A DNA stretch of 22,420 nucleotides from assembly GCA_003450735.1 (NCBI GenBank), contig DMEZ01000055.1:91338-113757 (forward strand). Direction: 5' to 3'. The notes beneath the pieces were generated by a model that ran no database searches, was not told the origin of the DNA, and worked only from the letters and a program-made list of their open reading frames with translations. How positions within the stretch are numbered: the first letter of the stretch is position 1; each line of letters opens with the position of its first letter. A program made the translations under genes and the position numbers. This document shows positions 17,801 to 22,420 of this stretch, piece by piece. This DNA is from Elusimicrobiota bacterium (lineage in GTDB: Bacteria > Elusimicrobiota > Elusimicrobia > UBA1565).

Positions 17801-19020
17801 AGCTTGTCGAAGCTCCCGGCCTCGAGGACGGTGCGCCCCTTGTCGGCGTCGGAGACCCTCCCCGACTGCATGACGAGCTGCTCGACGCCCACCCCGCTGG
17901 GCCCGCCGTGCCAGGGCTTGTAGGAGCCGATGGCCGTCGTGAAGAGGCGCTTGGCCAGGCGGATGTCGCGCAGGAGCCTTTGCACGCCGGCTTCGCCGCC
18001 GAGGCGCCGGACGGAGGCGAGCTGGTCGTCGAAGTACCCGGGGTAGTCGTTGGCGTAGTCGGGGCGGCCCGTGAAGGTGACGTCCGCGTCGATGAGGAGG
18101 CCCTGGGGGCCGGACACGTGGACCGGGAGCATGTAGACGCCCACGGCCCGGCGTCCGTCGGAGGGATCGTTGAGCGCGACGAGGTCCTCCACCGAGACCT
18201 TGATCTCGACGCCCGGGAAGAAGGCCGCGGCCTCACAGCGCACGCTCTGGGTGAGGGCGGCCTTGAGAGCTGGCAGGCTCTTCTCGATGGCTTCGGCCGC
18301 CTGCTCCGGCGTCCAGGCCTGCGGCAGCCGCGCCATCACGTCGTAGTCGGGGTTCTCCTCGCTGTGGGTGAGCCGCGCAGAGGAGCCGCGCGAACGCACC
18401 TGCACAAGCGCCCCCTGGAACACGGCGCCGGCCGCGAAGGCGACGGCCCGCTCGAGCGCGGCGCTCGTCCCGCTCACCCTTTGGAGCTGGCTCTCGGAGA
18501 AATCGATCCCCTCGGCCAAGACGAGCTCTTCGCCGGCGACCTCGCGGGAGGCTTCCCCGGTGAGCCGGCGGAACTGGCGGTCGGCGGCGCCGCGGCCCCC
18601 GTCGGCTTCTTCGGCCGCGGCCTGGGCGTCTTTCGCGACGCCGGCGGCCAGCTCCTGCACCTTCAAACTGAAATCGGGGCGCTCCTGGGCCTCGGCCGGC
18701 TGAGCGGCCGGGGCGGCGGCCGAGATCGGGGCGACCCGCGCCGAGACCGCAGCGGGAGCCGGGAGGGCGAGGGCCGCGCGAGGAGCCTGATCCGCGAGCG
18801 GCTTGGGCGCGGACGGGAGGGGGAGCGCCGACGAGAGCGGGGCCGATAAAGCGCCCTGCGGGAGAGAGAGAGAGCCCGGCAGGACGGGGGCCTGCGGGAG
18901 GACGACCGCGCCGGCCGAAGCGGCGGCCGAGACGGGAGCGGCGCGGGTCTGCGCGAGCGCCGGCTGGGAGAGCAGTCCGGACGAGAGGAGGAGGGCGAGG
19001 AGCTTCCTCAACGCGCGCAT
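14809..19020 (-). CDS. Exported fusion: CCA/OAS-type nucleotidyltransferase domain plus RNase R-like exoribonuclease
   Basis: This 1403-residue protein starts with a Sec-type signal peptide (MRALRKLLALLLSSGLLSQPALA, cleavage after 23) and an Ala/Pro/Leu-rich stretch to about residue 110. Residues ~195-440 look like an archaeal CCA/OAS-type nucleotidyltransferase: GSS (212-214), DYD (Asp225, Asp227), a third acidic strand IDADVTF (Asp311, Asp313), then LAKRLFTTAIGSYKPWHGG and GSFDKLM, which parallel the CCA-enzyme helical core. A linker region of unknown fold follows (~510-700). Next come cold-shock-like strands (~740-860) and an RNB domain with TIDPVGAGDLDDAYF (Asp946, Asp952, Asp954, Asp955) and the late STPIRRFSDMYNRALLEA motif. 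The C-terminal ~50 residues resemble an S1 domain. Both catalytic centres look intact. RNase R normally works in the cytosol without a signal peptide, so export is unexpected. I know no named family with this architecture. Confidence 0.8.
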   Translation of the reverse strand: MRALRKLLALLLSSGLLSQPALAQTRAAPVSAAASAGAVVLPQAPVLPGSLSLPQGALSAPLSSALPLPSAPKPLADQAPRAALALPAPAAVSARVAPISAAAPAAQPAEAQERPDFSLKVQELAAGVAKDAQAAAEEADGGRGAADRQFRRLTGEASREVAGEELVLAEGIDFSESQLQRVSGTSAALERAVAFAAGAVFQGALVQVRSRGSSARLTHSEENPDYDVMARLPQAWTPEQAAEAIEKSLPALKAALTQSVRCEAAAFFPGVEIKVSVEDLVALNDPSDGRRAVGVYMLPVHVSGPQGLLIDADVTFTGRPDYANDYPGYFDDQLASVRRLGGEAGVQRLLRDIRLAKRLFTTAIGSYKPWHGGPSGVGVEQLVMQSGRVSDADKGRTVLEAGSFDKLMDRVYAAAFDSEGRSRGFKKAKRAWTVHNAFMRPDSFLELMSEGAWDRLAQSARLYREARALGRPIPIKALRWEKPAPAPALRPAERRVPALETPAPKTLTLLMTSSLRLLKTQRLVVSALRDFEKAEGVRVERSRVSLRRLDGKNVYAIALQLPASADAAQASQRLRALLLAAEPGAAVEEAPGEPAFRIADAQLQLQPKPGPKAREQVERAAERLARALGLERPEVSRRPDEKGVFSVGFLLGDLGREKFAAEVVDYFKTRAGLLLAAIAYPTADAPAKRTGAEPGALTLEMLQRFTQRGPSPAERGDAYLYAQGAKLLPSGLEGAARAEARLEEDARASRTRTLFLRRNGRSYVMLDTFDQEGEPVTRPVKVPARLTQGLVSDTLVEVSYDEQGVRGLRPIGSYPADVIIGRVEPSPDGTPRLSPLFGHDAARALYGPLPIAGQAKAGELLQAFVRPAPGGYEAVPLMGLGTALTPEIAAREIALRHGARGYFEEGVLRQAEEIGRSQDPDADFRRMKASKGRAEDLRALSFVTIDPVGAGDLDDAYFARKEADGSTTWYLATADVAQYVRPGTPAFRAAARIGNTFYSVDKDGVPEYPMNHPVISKSVSSLLAGKDSLAMISKMRFSPEGKFLLEESEVFLGLVRVQGRYTYDQVAALWRGESGHGIEHLDQVALARELSAKLDAADGERGKLKLHLRQTEHRKNPAGAWATVVVEEDPLLAESHRLIEELKVYGNRAIAVRLEAIAEEAGIPHISRVHPAQEERVNERLRKELSGIGAPWPKNQTLWQYLASLHERADLREEVRETAQMLALLSRSSALYSADDAKGHEGLALEAKAYDHPSTPIRRFSDMYNRALLEAYLEGSDPRAVYEAALADLKGMGFADFEEYLLHLNGREQAARQMDREFDEFMSVLTLSRPENRGRPLSGYVKMVKEGKNASALIQLREFPATIVLRGEEARSFRLLDEVSVVVRGADLTRLEVDASVRKLEKR

Positions 19021-19025
19021 ACGAA

Positions 19026-19031
19026 AGTATA
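19026..19031 (-). promoter_or_regulatory. Candidate -10 box for the nucleotidyltransferase/RNase gene, probably leaderless
   Basis: On the minus strand TATACT lies 5 nt before the ATG, and there is no Shine-Dalgarno in the gap. The transcript would start at or next to the A of the ATG. No good -35 box is seen 16-18 nt upstream. This is the only AT-rich spot in the 97-bp gap 19021-19117. Confidence 0.4.
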
Positions 19032-19101
19032 TAAGGGCCTTCGCCGGACCCCGAGGGTCGGATGGGGCCCCGAGCGGAAGCCCTCCGCCTCCCCCGCTCT
19101 T

Positions 19102-19115
19102 GGGCCCTTCGGCCC
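19102..19115 (-). terminator. GC hairpin just after the methyltransferase stop
   Basis: GGGCC-GAAG-GGCCC on the minus strand forms a 5-bp all-GC stem with a tetraloop 2 nt after the stop codon. No U tract follows. Two more short inverted repeats lie between it and the next gene (GACCC/GGGTC near 19047-19059 and GCGGA/TCCGC near 19074-19088), so the gap may be a structured, T-poor terminator region. Confidence 0.3.
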
Positions 19116-19117
19116 TC

Positions 19118-19873
19118 TCAGCGCTGCGCGATCGTCAGCAGTTCGAACTCTCTGGGCGAGGGCTTCGCCTTCCGGCCGAAGCGGCCCACGGTGCAGCCGA
19201 AGACCTCGACCTTCCTGAAGCCGAGGGAGCGGAGCATCCAGGCCAGCTCGGAGGGCATGTAGTACCGCTCGTTGCAGCGGAGGACTTTCTTCTTCCCCGT
19301 GTCGTCGTGCAGCTCCAGGGTGGACGTCTGGCGGAGGGTCGCGAGGTCGAAGGAGAGCTTCGTCGTACTCGTCTGGATCTCGTTGGCCTGATGGAACTTC
19401 TTGACGGACTGGCCGAGCGGGAAGAGGGCGTTGAGCGCCGTGAAGATGAGCTTGCCGCCCGTCCGCAGAGAGCGGGCGCAGCCGGCGAGGATGCGGTAGT
19501 TCTCCTCGTCGGTCTCCATGAGGGAGAACCCCCCTTCGCAGAGCATGATGACGAGCCCGAACTTGCCCTGGAAGTCGAACGAGCGGGCGTCCTTGCGCCG
19601 GAAGTCCACCTTCACGCCCGCGGCGCGGGCCTTCCGTCTGGCGTAGGCGAGCTGGGACGCGGAGAGGTCGATGCCGGTGACGCGGTAGCCGCGCTTGGCG
19701 AGCTCGATGGAGTGCCGGCCGGTGCCGCAGCCCACGTCCAGGATGCGGACGCGGCGGTCGCGCCTGATCTCGCGCTCGATGAAGCCGACCTCCTGGAGCG
19801 TGCCCCGGGTGTAGACTTCTTTCTCATAGGAGCGGGCGTAGTTCGTGAAGAGCTCTTCGTACCACTTTTTCAT
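19118..19873 (-). CDS. Class I SAM-dependent methyltransferase, substrate unknown
   Basis: This is a 251-residue cytosolic protein. The SAM-binding motif I is ILDVGCGTG (44-52), and the acidic residue ending strand 2 is Asp69 in VTGIDLS. FGLVIMLCEGGFSLM (about residues 105-119) corresponds to the strand-4 region, and SLRTGGKLIF to the usual post-motif. The C-terminal third (SELAWMLRSLGFRKVEVFG) is typical of small-molecule methyltransferases of the Methyltransf_11/25 type. The start ATG 19873 has GGCGGAGG about 5 nt upstream. It follows the STAS gene by 31 bp on the same strand, so the two are probably co-transcribed. Nothing in the sequence fixes the substrate. Confidence 0.82.
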   Translation of the reverse strand: MKKWYEELFTNYARSYEKEVYTRGTLQEVGFIEREIRRDRRVRILDVGCGTGRHSIELAKRGYRVTGIDLSASQLAYARRKARAAGVKVDFRRKDARSFDFQGKFGLVIMLCEGGFSLMETDEENYRILAGCARSLRTGGKLIFTALNALFPLGQSVKKFHQANEIQTSTTKLSFDLATLRQTSTLELHDDTGKKKVLRCNERYYMPSELAWMLRSLGFRKVEVFGCTVGRFGRKAKPSPREFELLTIAQR

Positions 19874-19904
19874 CGGGGCCTCCGCCTTTGCGCGAGCTCC
19901 CGGC

Positions 19905-20192
19905 TCAGCCGAGGAAGCCCTCGAGGCCGGCGACCCGGAAGATGCGCTTGACCTCGTCGGTGGCGTTCACGATCTTGAAGTTGCCCTGGCCGGCCGTCTT
20001 GACGGTCTGCATGCAGATGCGGATGAACGACGAGGAGATGTAGCCCACCCCGGCTAGGTCGAAGACGACGGGCTTCTTGGCCTGGTGCACCTGGATGTCC
20101 ACCTCGTTCTCCAGCTTCATGGCCGCGACGGTGTCCATCTTCCCAGTGAAGACGCAGACGAGCTTGTCGGATTCGAGCCGGTATTCCGCCAT
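19905..20192 (-). CDS. STAS-domain protein, anti-sigma factor antagonist-like
   Basis: This is a 95-residue single STAS domain of the SpoIIAA/RsbV type, the usual length for the family. These proteins bind an anti-sigma kinase and are switched by serine phosphorylation. The core is VVFDLAGVGYISSSFIRI (42-59). By alignment with the family's M-D-S-S-G-L-G segment, Ser54 is the likely phosphoacceptor, while the usual preceding Asp is Ser53 and the GLG turn is changed to FIR. The C-terminal strand-helix NATDEVKRIFRVAGLEGFL is family-typical. It has a strong ribosome binding site, AGGAAGGAGG (20198-20207), about 5 nt before ATG 20192. No anti-sigma kinase or phosphatase gene is nearby, so its partner is encoded elsewhere. 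Confidence 0.85.
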   Translation of the reverse strand: MAEYRLESDKLVCVFTGKMDTVAAMKLENEVDIQVHQAKKPVVFDLAGVGYISSSFIRICMQTVKTAGQGNFKIVNATDEVKRIFRVAGLEGFLG

Positions 20193-20218
20193 CGTTGCCT
20201 CCTTCCTCAGCGGACATC

Positions 20219-20224
20219 ATCATA
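20219..20224 (-). promoter_or_regulatory. Weak candidate -10 box for the STAS-methyltransferase pair
   Basis: TATGAT on the minus strand lies 26 nt upstream of the STAS start codon, leaving room for the strong Shine-Dalgarno. I see no convincing -35 box at the right distance. Confidence 0.3.
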
Positions 20225-20288
20225 CCAAACGGAAACGACAGCTGGTGCGGGGCCAAACTCGTCCGAGCCGCATAAGGCGATGAGCATA

Positions 20289-20312
20289 TATTACATATTG
20301 CAATATGTAATA
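20289..20312. repeat. Perfect 24-bp palindrome, probable operator
   Basis: TATTACATATTGCAATATGTAATA reads identically on both strands, with its centre between 20300 and 20301. It lies 20 bp upstream of the winged-helix regulator gene and contains the -35 box of that gene's promoter. It is strongly AT-rich in a GC-rich surrounding. A dimeric regulator bound here would block RNA polymerase, so autorepression by the adjacent HTH protein is the likely role. Confidence 0.75.
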
Positions 20313-20326
20313 AATACGGCTATACT
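20298..20326 (+). promoter_or_regulatory. Sigma-70-type promoter of the HTH-AbiEii operon
   Basis: The -35 box is TTGCAA (20298-20303), followed by a 17-bp spacer and the -10 box TATACT (20321-20326). The expected transcription start, about 7 nt downstream, falls on the A of ATG 20333, and no Shine-Dalgarno precedes the ATG, so the mRNA is probably leaderless. The -35 box sits at the dyad centre of the palindrome. Confidence 0.7.
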
Positions 20327-20332
20327 TGCACT

Positions 20333-20869
20333 ATGAGGTCTCTTTCAGGCATTAAACCCCAGGATATCCTTGTCCTGCTCAAGCTCACGCTCCTCAAAGA
20401 GCAGAATTGGCGTCACATGGACTTGGTCGACGCCCTGGGCCTCTCGCAAGCGGAAATCAGCTTTTCGCTCCAGCGCTGCGTCAATTCGGGCCTGTTGACC
20501 CCTGACAAGAAAAGGGTGATCAGGTCCGCGTTCTGCGGGTTTCTCATCCACGGCCTCAGGCACGTCATACCGGCCAAGCTGGGCCCGGTCGATAGGGGGA
20601 TTCCCACGGCGCATTCGGCTCCTCCCCTCAATCGGATGATCGTCGCGGAAGAGGGCGACAAGTACGTCTGGCCGTATGAATTCGGAAATGAGCGCGGCCA
20701 GACGGTTGTCCCCATCTATCCCTCGGTCGTCAAAGCCGCCATGAAGGACACCCATCTTTACGAGCTTCTCGCTCTTTTAGACGCCCTGCGCGTGGGACGC
20801 GCCCGAGAGAAGAAGCTGGCTGCCGAGGAACTGGAAAGACGGATCCTGGGAAAATCCGCGCACGCATGA
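20333..20869 (+). CDS. Winged-helix (MarR-like) regulator, probable antitoxin of an AbiEii-type pair
   Basis: This is a 178-residue protein. The DNA-binding part is N-terminal: WRHMDLVDALGLSQAEISFSLQRCVNSGLL (about 24-53) reads as helix-turn-helix plus wing entry. The middle carries KYVWPYEFGNERGQTVVPIYPSVVKAA, a pattern I associate with HTH proteins encoded next to AbiEii-like nucleotidyltransferases. The C-terminus (LALLDALRVGRAREKKLAAEELERRI) is helical. It overlaps the next gene by 4 bp (ATGA). It is shorter than classical AbiEi but fills the same place: upstream DNA-binding partner of the toxin, likely repressing its own promoter through the 24-bp palindrome. Base composition is less GC-rich than in region 1. 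Confidence 0.7.
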   Translation: MRSLSGIKPQDILVLLKLTLLKEQNWRHMDLVDALGLSQAEISFSLQRCVNSGLLTPDKKRVIRSAFCGFLIHGLRHVIPAKLGPVDRGIPTAHSAPPLNRMIVAEEGDKYVWPYEFGNERGQTVVPIYPSVVKAAMKDTHLYELLALLDALRVGRAREKKLAAEELERRILGKSAHA

Positions 20870-21555
20870 AAAACCTGGAGATGCTCGCCCATGTCGCGCA
20901 TGGCCTCGGAGAGTTGAAGGATAAGGTCGTATTCGTGGGCGGGGCCACCATCGAGCTCTATATCACGGACCCCACGGCCCCGCAAGTGCGCCCGACCGAG
21001 GACGTTGATTGCGTGGCTGAACTTGTCAGCCGGTCGGATTACTACCAACTCGAAGAAAAGCTTCGCGGCCTGGGATTCCAGCATTCGACAGACGCGGGGG
21101 CTCCGATCTGCCGCTGGAACTACAAAGGCGTACGTGTCGATGTCATGCCGACCGAGGGCAAGATCCTGACGTTCAAGAACAGGTGGTATCCGGAAGGTTT
21201 CTCCAACTCGCGACCGGCGACACTCCCCGAGGGCATGAACATACGCATCTTCTCCATACCGTATCTCCTCGCTTCGAAACTGGAAGCTTTTGAGGATCGG
21301 GGAGGGGGCGACTTCGCGACAAGCCGTGACATCGAGGACGTCGTCGCCGTACTCGACGGCGCTCCTGACGCTGCCGAAGCCATACGAACCGCGCCGGGAC
21401 CGGTCAAGAGCTACCTGAGGGACAAATTCAATAGACTTCTCACCGAGGAGCTTTTTCTCGAGGCCCTTCCAGGGCATCTGCCCTCGGCCGCCGGCTCTAC
21501 TGAACGCGCCGCCCGAGTCGAATCGCTTCTGAGAGAGATGGTCTCGGCCTCGTAG
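20866..21555 (+). CDS. AbiEii/AbiGii-like nucleotidyltransferase, probable toxin
   Basis: This 229-residue polymerase-beta-fold nucleotidyltransferase has the motif VGGATIELY (24-32) followed by the acidic pair Asp46/Asp48 in RPTEDVDCV. A further acidic strand is probably VRVDVMP. SKLEAFEDRGGGDFATSRDIEDVVAVL matches the AbiEii signature of a conserved Lys and the RDxxD helix. AbiEii-type toxins are nucleotidyltransferases in type IV toxin-antitoxin or abortive-infection systems and typically follow an autoregulating HTH gene, as here. The ATGA overlap with that gene indicates translational coupling. A role in phage defence is inferred from the family. Confidence 0.75.
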   Translation: MKNLEMLAHVAHGLGELKDKVVFVGGATIELYITDPTAPQVRPTEDVDCVAELVSRSDYYQLEEKLRGLGFQHSTDAGAPICRWNYKGVRVDVMPTEGKILTFKNRWYPEGFSNSRPATLPEGMNIRIFSIPYLLASKLEAFEDRGGGDFATSRDIEDVVAVLDGAPDAAEAIRTAPGPVKSYLRDKFNRLLTEELFLEALPGHLPSAAGSTERAARVESLLREMVSAS

Positions 21556-21570
21556 TTCCGCCCTCTTCCC

Positions 21571-21606
21571 CACAAACGAAAACGACGGCCGACCGTCAGC
21601 CGTCGT
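21571..21606 (-). terminator. Rho-independent terminator of tRNA-Gly
   Basis: On the minus strand an 8-bp stem ACGACGGC/GCCGTCGT (21582-21606) with a 9-nt loop is followed by the T-rich TTTCGTTTGTG. It begins 21 nt after the tRNA 3' end. On the plus strand the same hairpin lies 26 nt after the AbiEii stop but lacks a T tract there. Confidence 0.75.
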
Positions 21607-21627
21607 CGAAGAACTGCGCTAGAAATC

Positions 21628-21701
21628 TGGAGCGGGCGAGGAGAATCGAACTCCCATCTCTACCTTGGCAAGGTAGCGTACTACCACTGTACGACGCCCG
21701 C
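21628..21701 (-). tRNA. tRNA-Gly (GCC)
   Basis: The minus strand folds as a full cloverleaf: acceptor stem GCGGGCG/CGCCCGC, D-arm GTAC-AGTGGTA-GTAC, anticodon stem-loop CTACC-TTGCCAA-GGTAG with anticodon GCC, and T-arm GGGAG-TTCGATT-CTCCT. The discriminator base is T (U in RNA), and the 3' CCA is encoded (21628-21630). It is 71 nt without the CCA. Confidence 0.95.
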
Positions 21702-21710
21702 GACAACCCA

Positions 21711-21716
21711 AATATA
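21711..21716 (-). promoter_or_regulatory. Candidate -10 box of tRNA-Gly
   Basis: TATATT on the minus strand lies 9 nt upstream of the tRNA 5' end. No clear -35 box is visible; the upstream DNA is the end of the antitoxin gene. Confidence 0.35.
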
Positions 21717-21734
21717 GCAAATTCCTGGAACCCT

Positions 21735-22031
21735 CTACCTCCCCCTGGGGGCCACAACGAAGCGCAATCCCATCGCGTTCAAGAGGTGCTCCACCCCCAG
21801 CAGAGCCGGGTTCCCGCGCCGGGAGAGCATCCGGTACATGCTGACCCGGTTCAGGCCGCATTTCTTGGAGAACTTGCTCATCCCGCCGTTCGCTCGAGTC
21901 ACATCGTTCAACGCCAAGAGAAACACAGCGGGGTCGCCGTCCTCGAGAGCTGCGTTCAGATAGCCTGCGGCCTCCTTGGGGTCGCGCAACGCCTTATACA
22001 GCCCGATCAAATAACTCCGTTCATGCTTCAT
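21735..22031 (-). CDS. HigA-like antitoxin (COG3636-type addiction module antidote)
   Basis: This is a 98-residue protein. DPKEAAGYLNAALEDGDPAVFLLALNDVTRANGG (17-50) is the family's N-terminal pattern. It is followed by the helix-turn-helix MSKFSKKCGLNRVSMYRML (51-69) and VEHLLNAMGLRF at the end. It would bind and neutralise the adjacent RelE/ParE toxin and repress the operon. The start ATG 22031 overlaps the end of the toxin gene by 11 bp and has AAGGGAG about 6 nt upstream. Toxin-first order is usual for HigBA. Confidence 0.88.
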   Translation of the reverse strand: MKHERSYLIGLYKALRDPKEAAGYLNAALEDGDPAVFLLALNDVTRANGGMSKFSKKCGLNRVSMYRMLSRRGNPALLGVEHLLNAMGLRFVVAPRGR

Positions 22032-22362
22032 AGAATCTCCCTTGATGGTAGGCGCGATATCTCTTCGCCTTCAGGATGTCGGCCTCCTGCGTCTTCTTGC
22101 TGCCTCCACACAGAAGCATGACTCGATTCTCACCCCAGAAGGCGAAATAGACCCTGTACCCGGGCCCCATGTCGATCTTGATTTCACAGATGCCGCCGCC
22201 CAACGATCTGAAATGCCCGAGATTCCCCACCCGGATTCGACCGACCTGGCTTCTGATCCGATGGGCGATTCCCCGATCCTGCAATGAATCGATCCAATCA
22301 TCGAATGGGCTGCGCCCATCGGTATCGATGTAGACCGCAATCGTAATCTTTCCCTGAACCAT
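22021..22362 (-). CDS. RelE/ParE-family toxin, HigB/Gp49-like
   Basis: This is a 113-residue protein from ATG 22362. The conserved core is GRSPFDDWIDSL near the N-terminus, then RIRVGNLGHFRSLGGGICEIKI, GPGYRVYFAF and the C-terminal LCGGSKKTQEADILKAKRY; this set defines the Gp49-like RelE/ParE toxins, usually mRNA-targeting endoribonucleases. Two in-frame ATGs lie further upstream (22389, 22377). The first lies upstream of the predicted -10 box and the second directly abuts it, so both should precede the transcript start. Starting at 22362 also gives the normal family N-terminus. A G-rich GGGGGATGG precedes this ATG closely. It is co-transcribed with the antitoxin that follows. Confidence 0.87.
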   Translation of the reverse strand: MVQGKITIAVYIDTDGRSPFDDWIDSLQDRGIAHRIRSQVGRIRVGNLGHFRSLGGGICEIKIDMGPGYRVYFAFWGENRVMLLCGGSKKTQEADILKAKRYRAYHQGRFYEA

Positions 22363-22377
22363 CTCGCCATCCCCCAT

Positions 22378-22405
22378 AGTGTAGCCCATAGGCTACAATT
22401 GTCAA
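22378..22405 (-). promoter_or_regulatory. Promoter with inverted-repeat operator of the HigBA-like operon
   Basis: On the minus strand the -35 box is TTGACA (22400-22405), followed by a 16-bp spacer and the -10 box TACACT (22378-22383). The spacer and -10 region hold the inverted repeat TGTAGCC-TATG-GGCTACA (22380-22397, 7-bp arms). A dimeric antitoxin bound there would shut off its own promoter. The start would fall near 22371, about 9 nt before the chosen toxin ATG. Confidence 0.7.
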
Positions 22406-22420
22406 GCCCTTTCCACCCCC

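Noticed and set aside
21628..21701. tRNA-Gly as an occupied integration site
   Set aside because: I found no second copy of the tRNA 3' end and no integrase in the window.
1..22420. CRISPR arrays, insertion sequences or long direct repeats
   Set aside because: No regularly spaced repeats, transposase motifs or terminal inverted repeats were seen. The GC-rich short repeats in the synthase genes reflect codon bias.

Overview
This window comes from a very GC-rich bacterial chromosome. There is no taxonomic marker. One gene starts with a Sec-type signal peptide followed by a long Ala/Pro/Leu-rich stretch, and the polyketide synthase has a myxobacterial-like layout. I lean weakly towards Elusimicrobiota, with Myxococcota as an alternative; this is inference only.

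Region 1 (2-14796, + strand) is one tightly packed operon that enters from the left edge. It holds the C-terminal part of a PfaA/Pfa2-type polyunsaturated fatty acid (PUFA) synthase subunit (end of ACP, then KR and DH). Next is a 2231-residue PfaC/Pfa3-type subunit (KS, chain-length factor, AT, two FabA-like DH units). A complete oleABCD set for head-to-head long-chain olefin synthesis follows. The last gene encodes an exported UPF0489/C5orf22-like protein. Each gene from the PfaC-like one to oleD overlaps the gene before it by 4-23 bp, and the last gene starts 2 bp after oleD. The simplest reading is that the iterative synthase builds a (poly)unsaturated acyl chain, OleA joins two chains to a 2-alkyl-3-ketoacid, OleD reduces it, OleC closes a beta-lactone and OleB decarboxylates it to an olefin. 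The enoyl reductase (PfaD) and a phosphopantetheinyl transferase are not in the window.

Region 2 (14809-20192, - strand) holds a 1403-residue protein that joins a signal peptide, a CCA/OAS-type nucleotidyltransferase domain and a complete RNase R-like module. To its right lie a class I SAM methyltransferase and a STAS-domain protein, transcribed in the order STAS then methyltransferase.

Region 3 (about 20280-22420) is visibly less GC-rich and looks like an accessory islet. It has a winged-helix regulator plus AbiEii-like nucleotidyltransferase pair, driven by a promoter built into a perfect 24-bp palindrome. It also has tRNA-Gly(GCC) with an encoded CCA and a terminator, and a HigBA-like RelE/ParE toxin-antitoxin pair whose promoter carries an inverted-repeat operator. 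Two promoters in the window place the -10 box 5-6 nt before the ATG, suggesting leaderless mRNAs.

No stretch longer than 300 bases lacks a gene. No CRISPR array, insertion sequence or integrase was seen.
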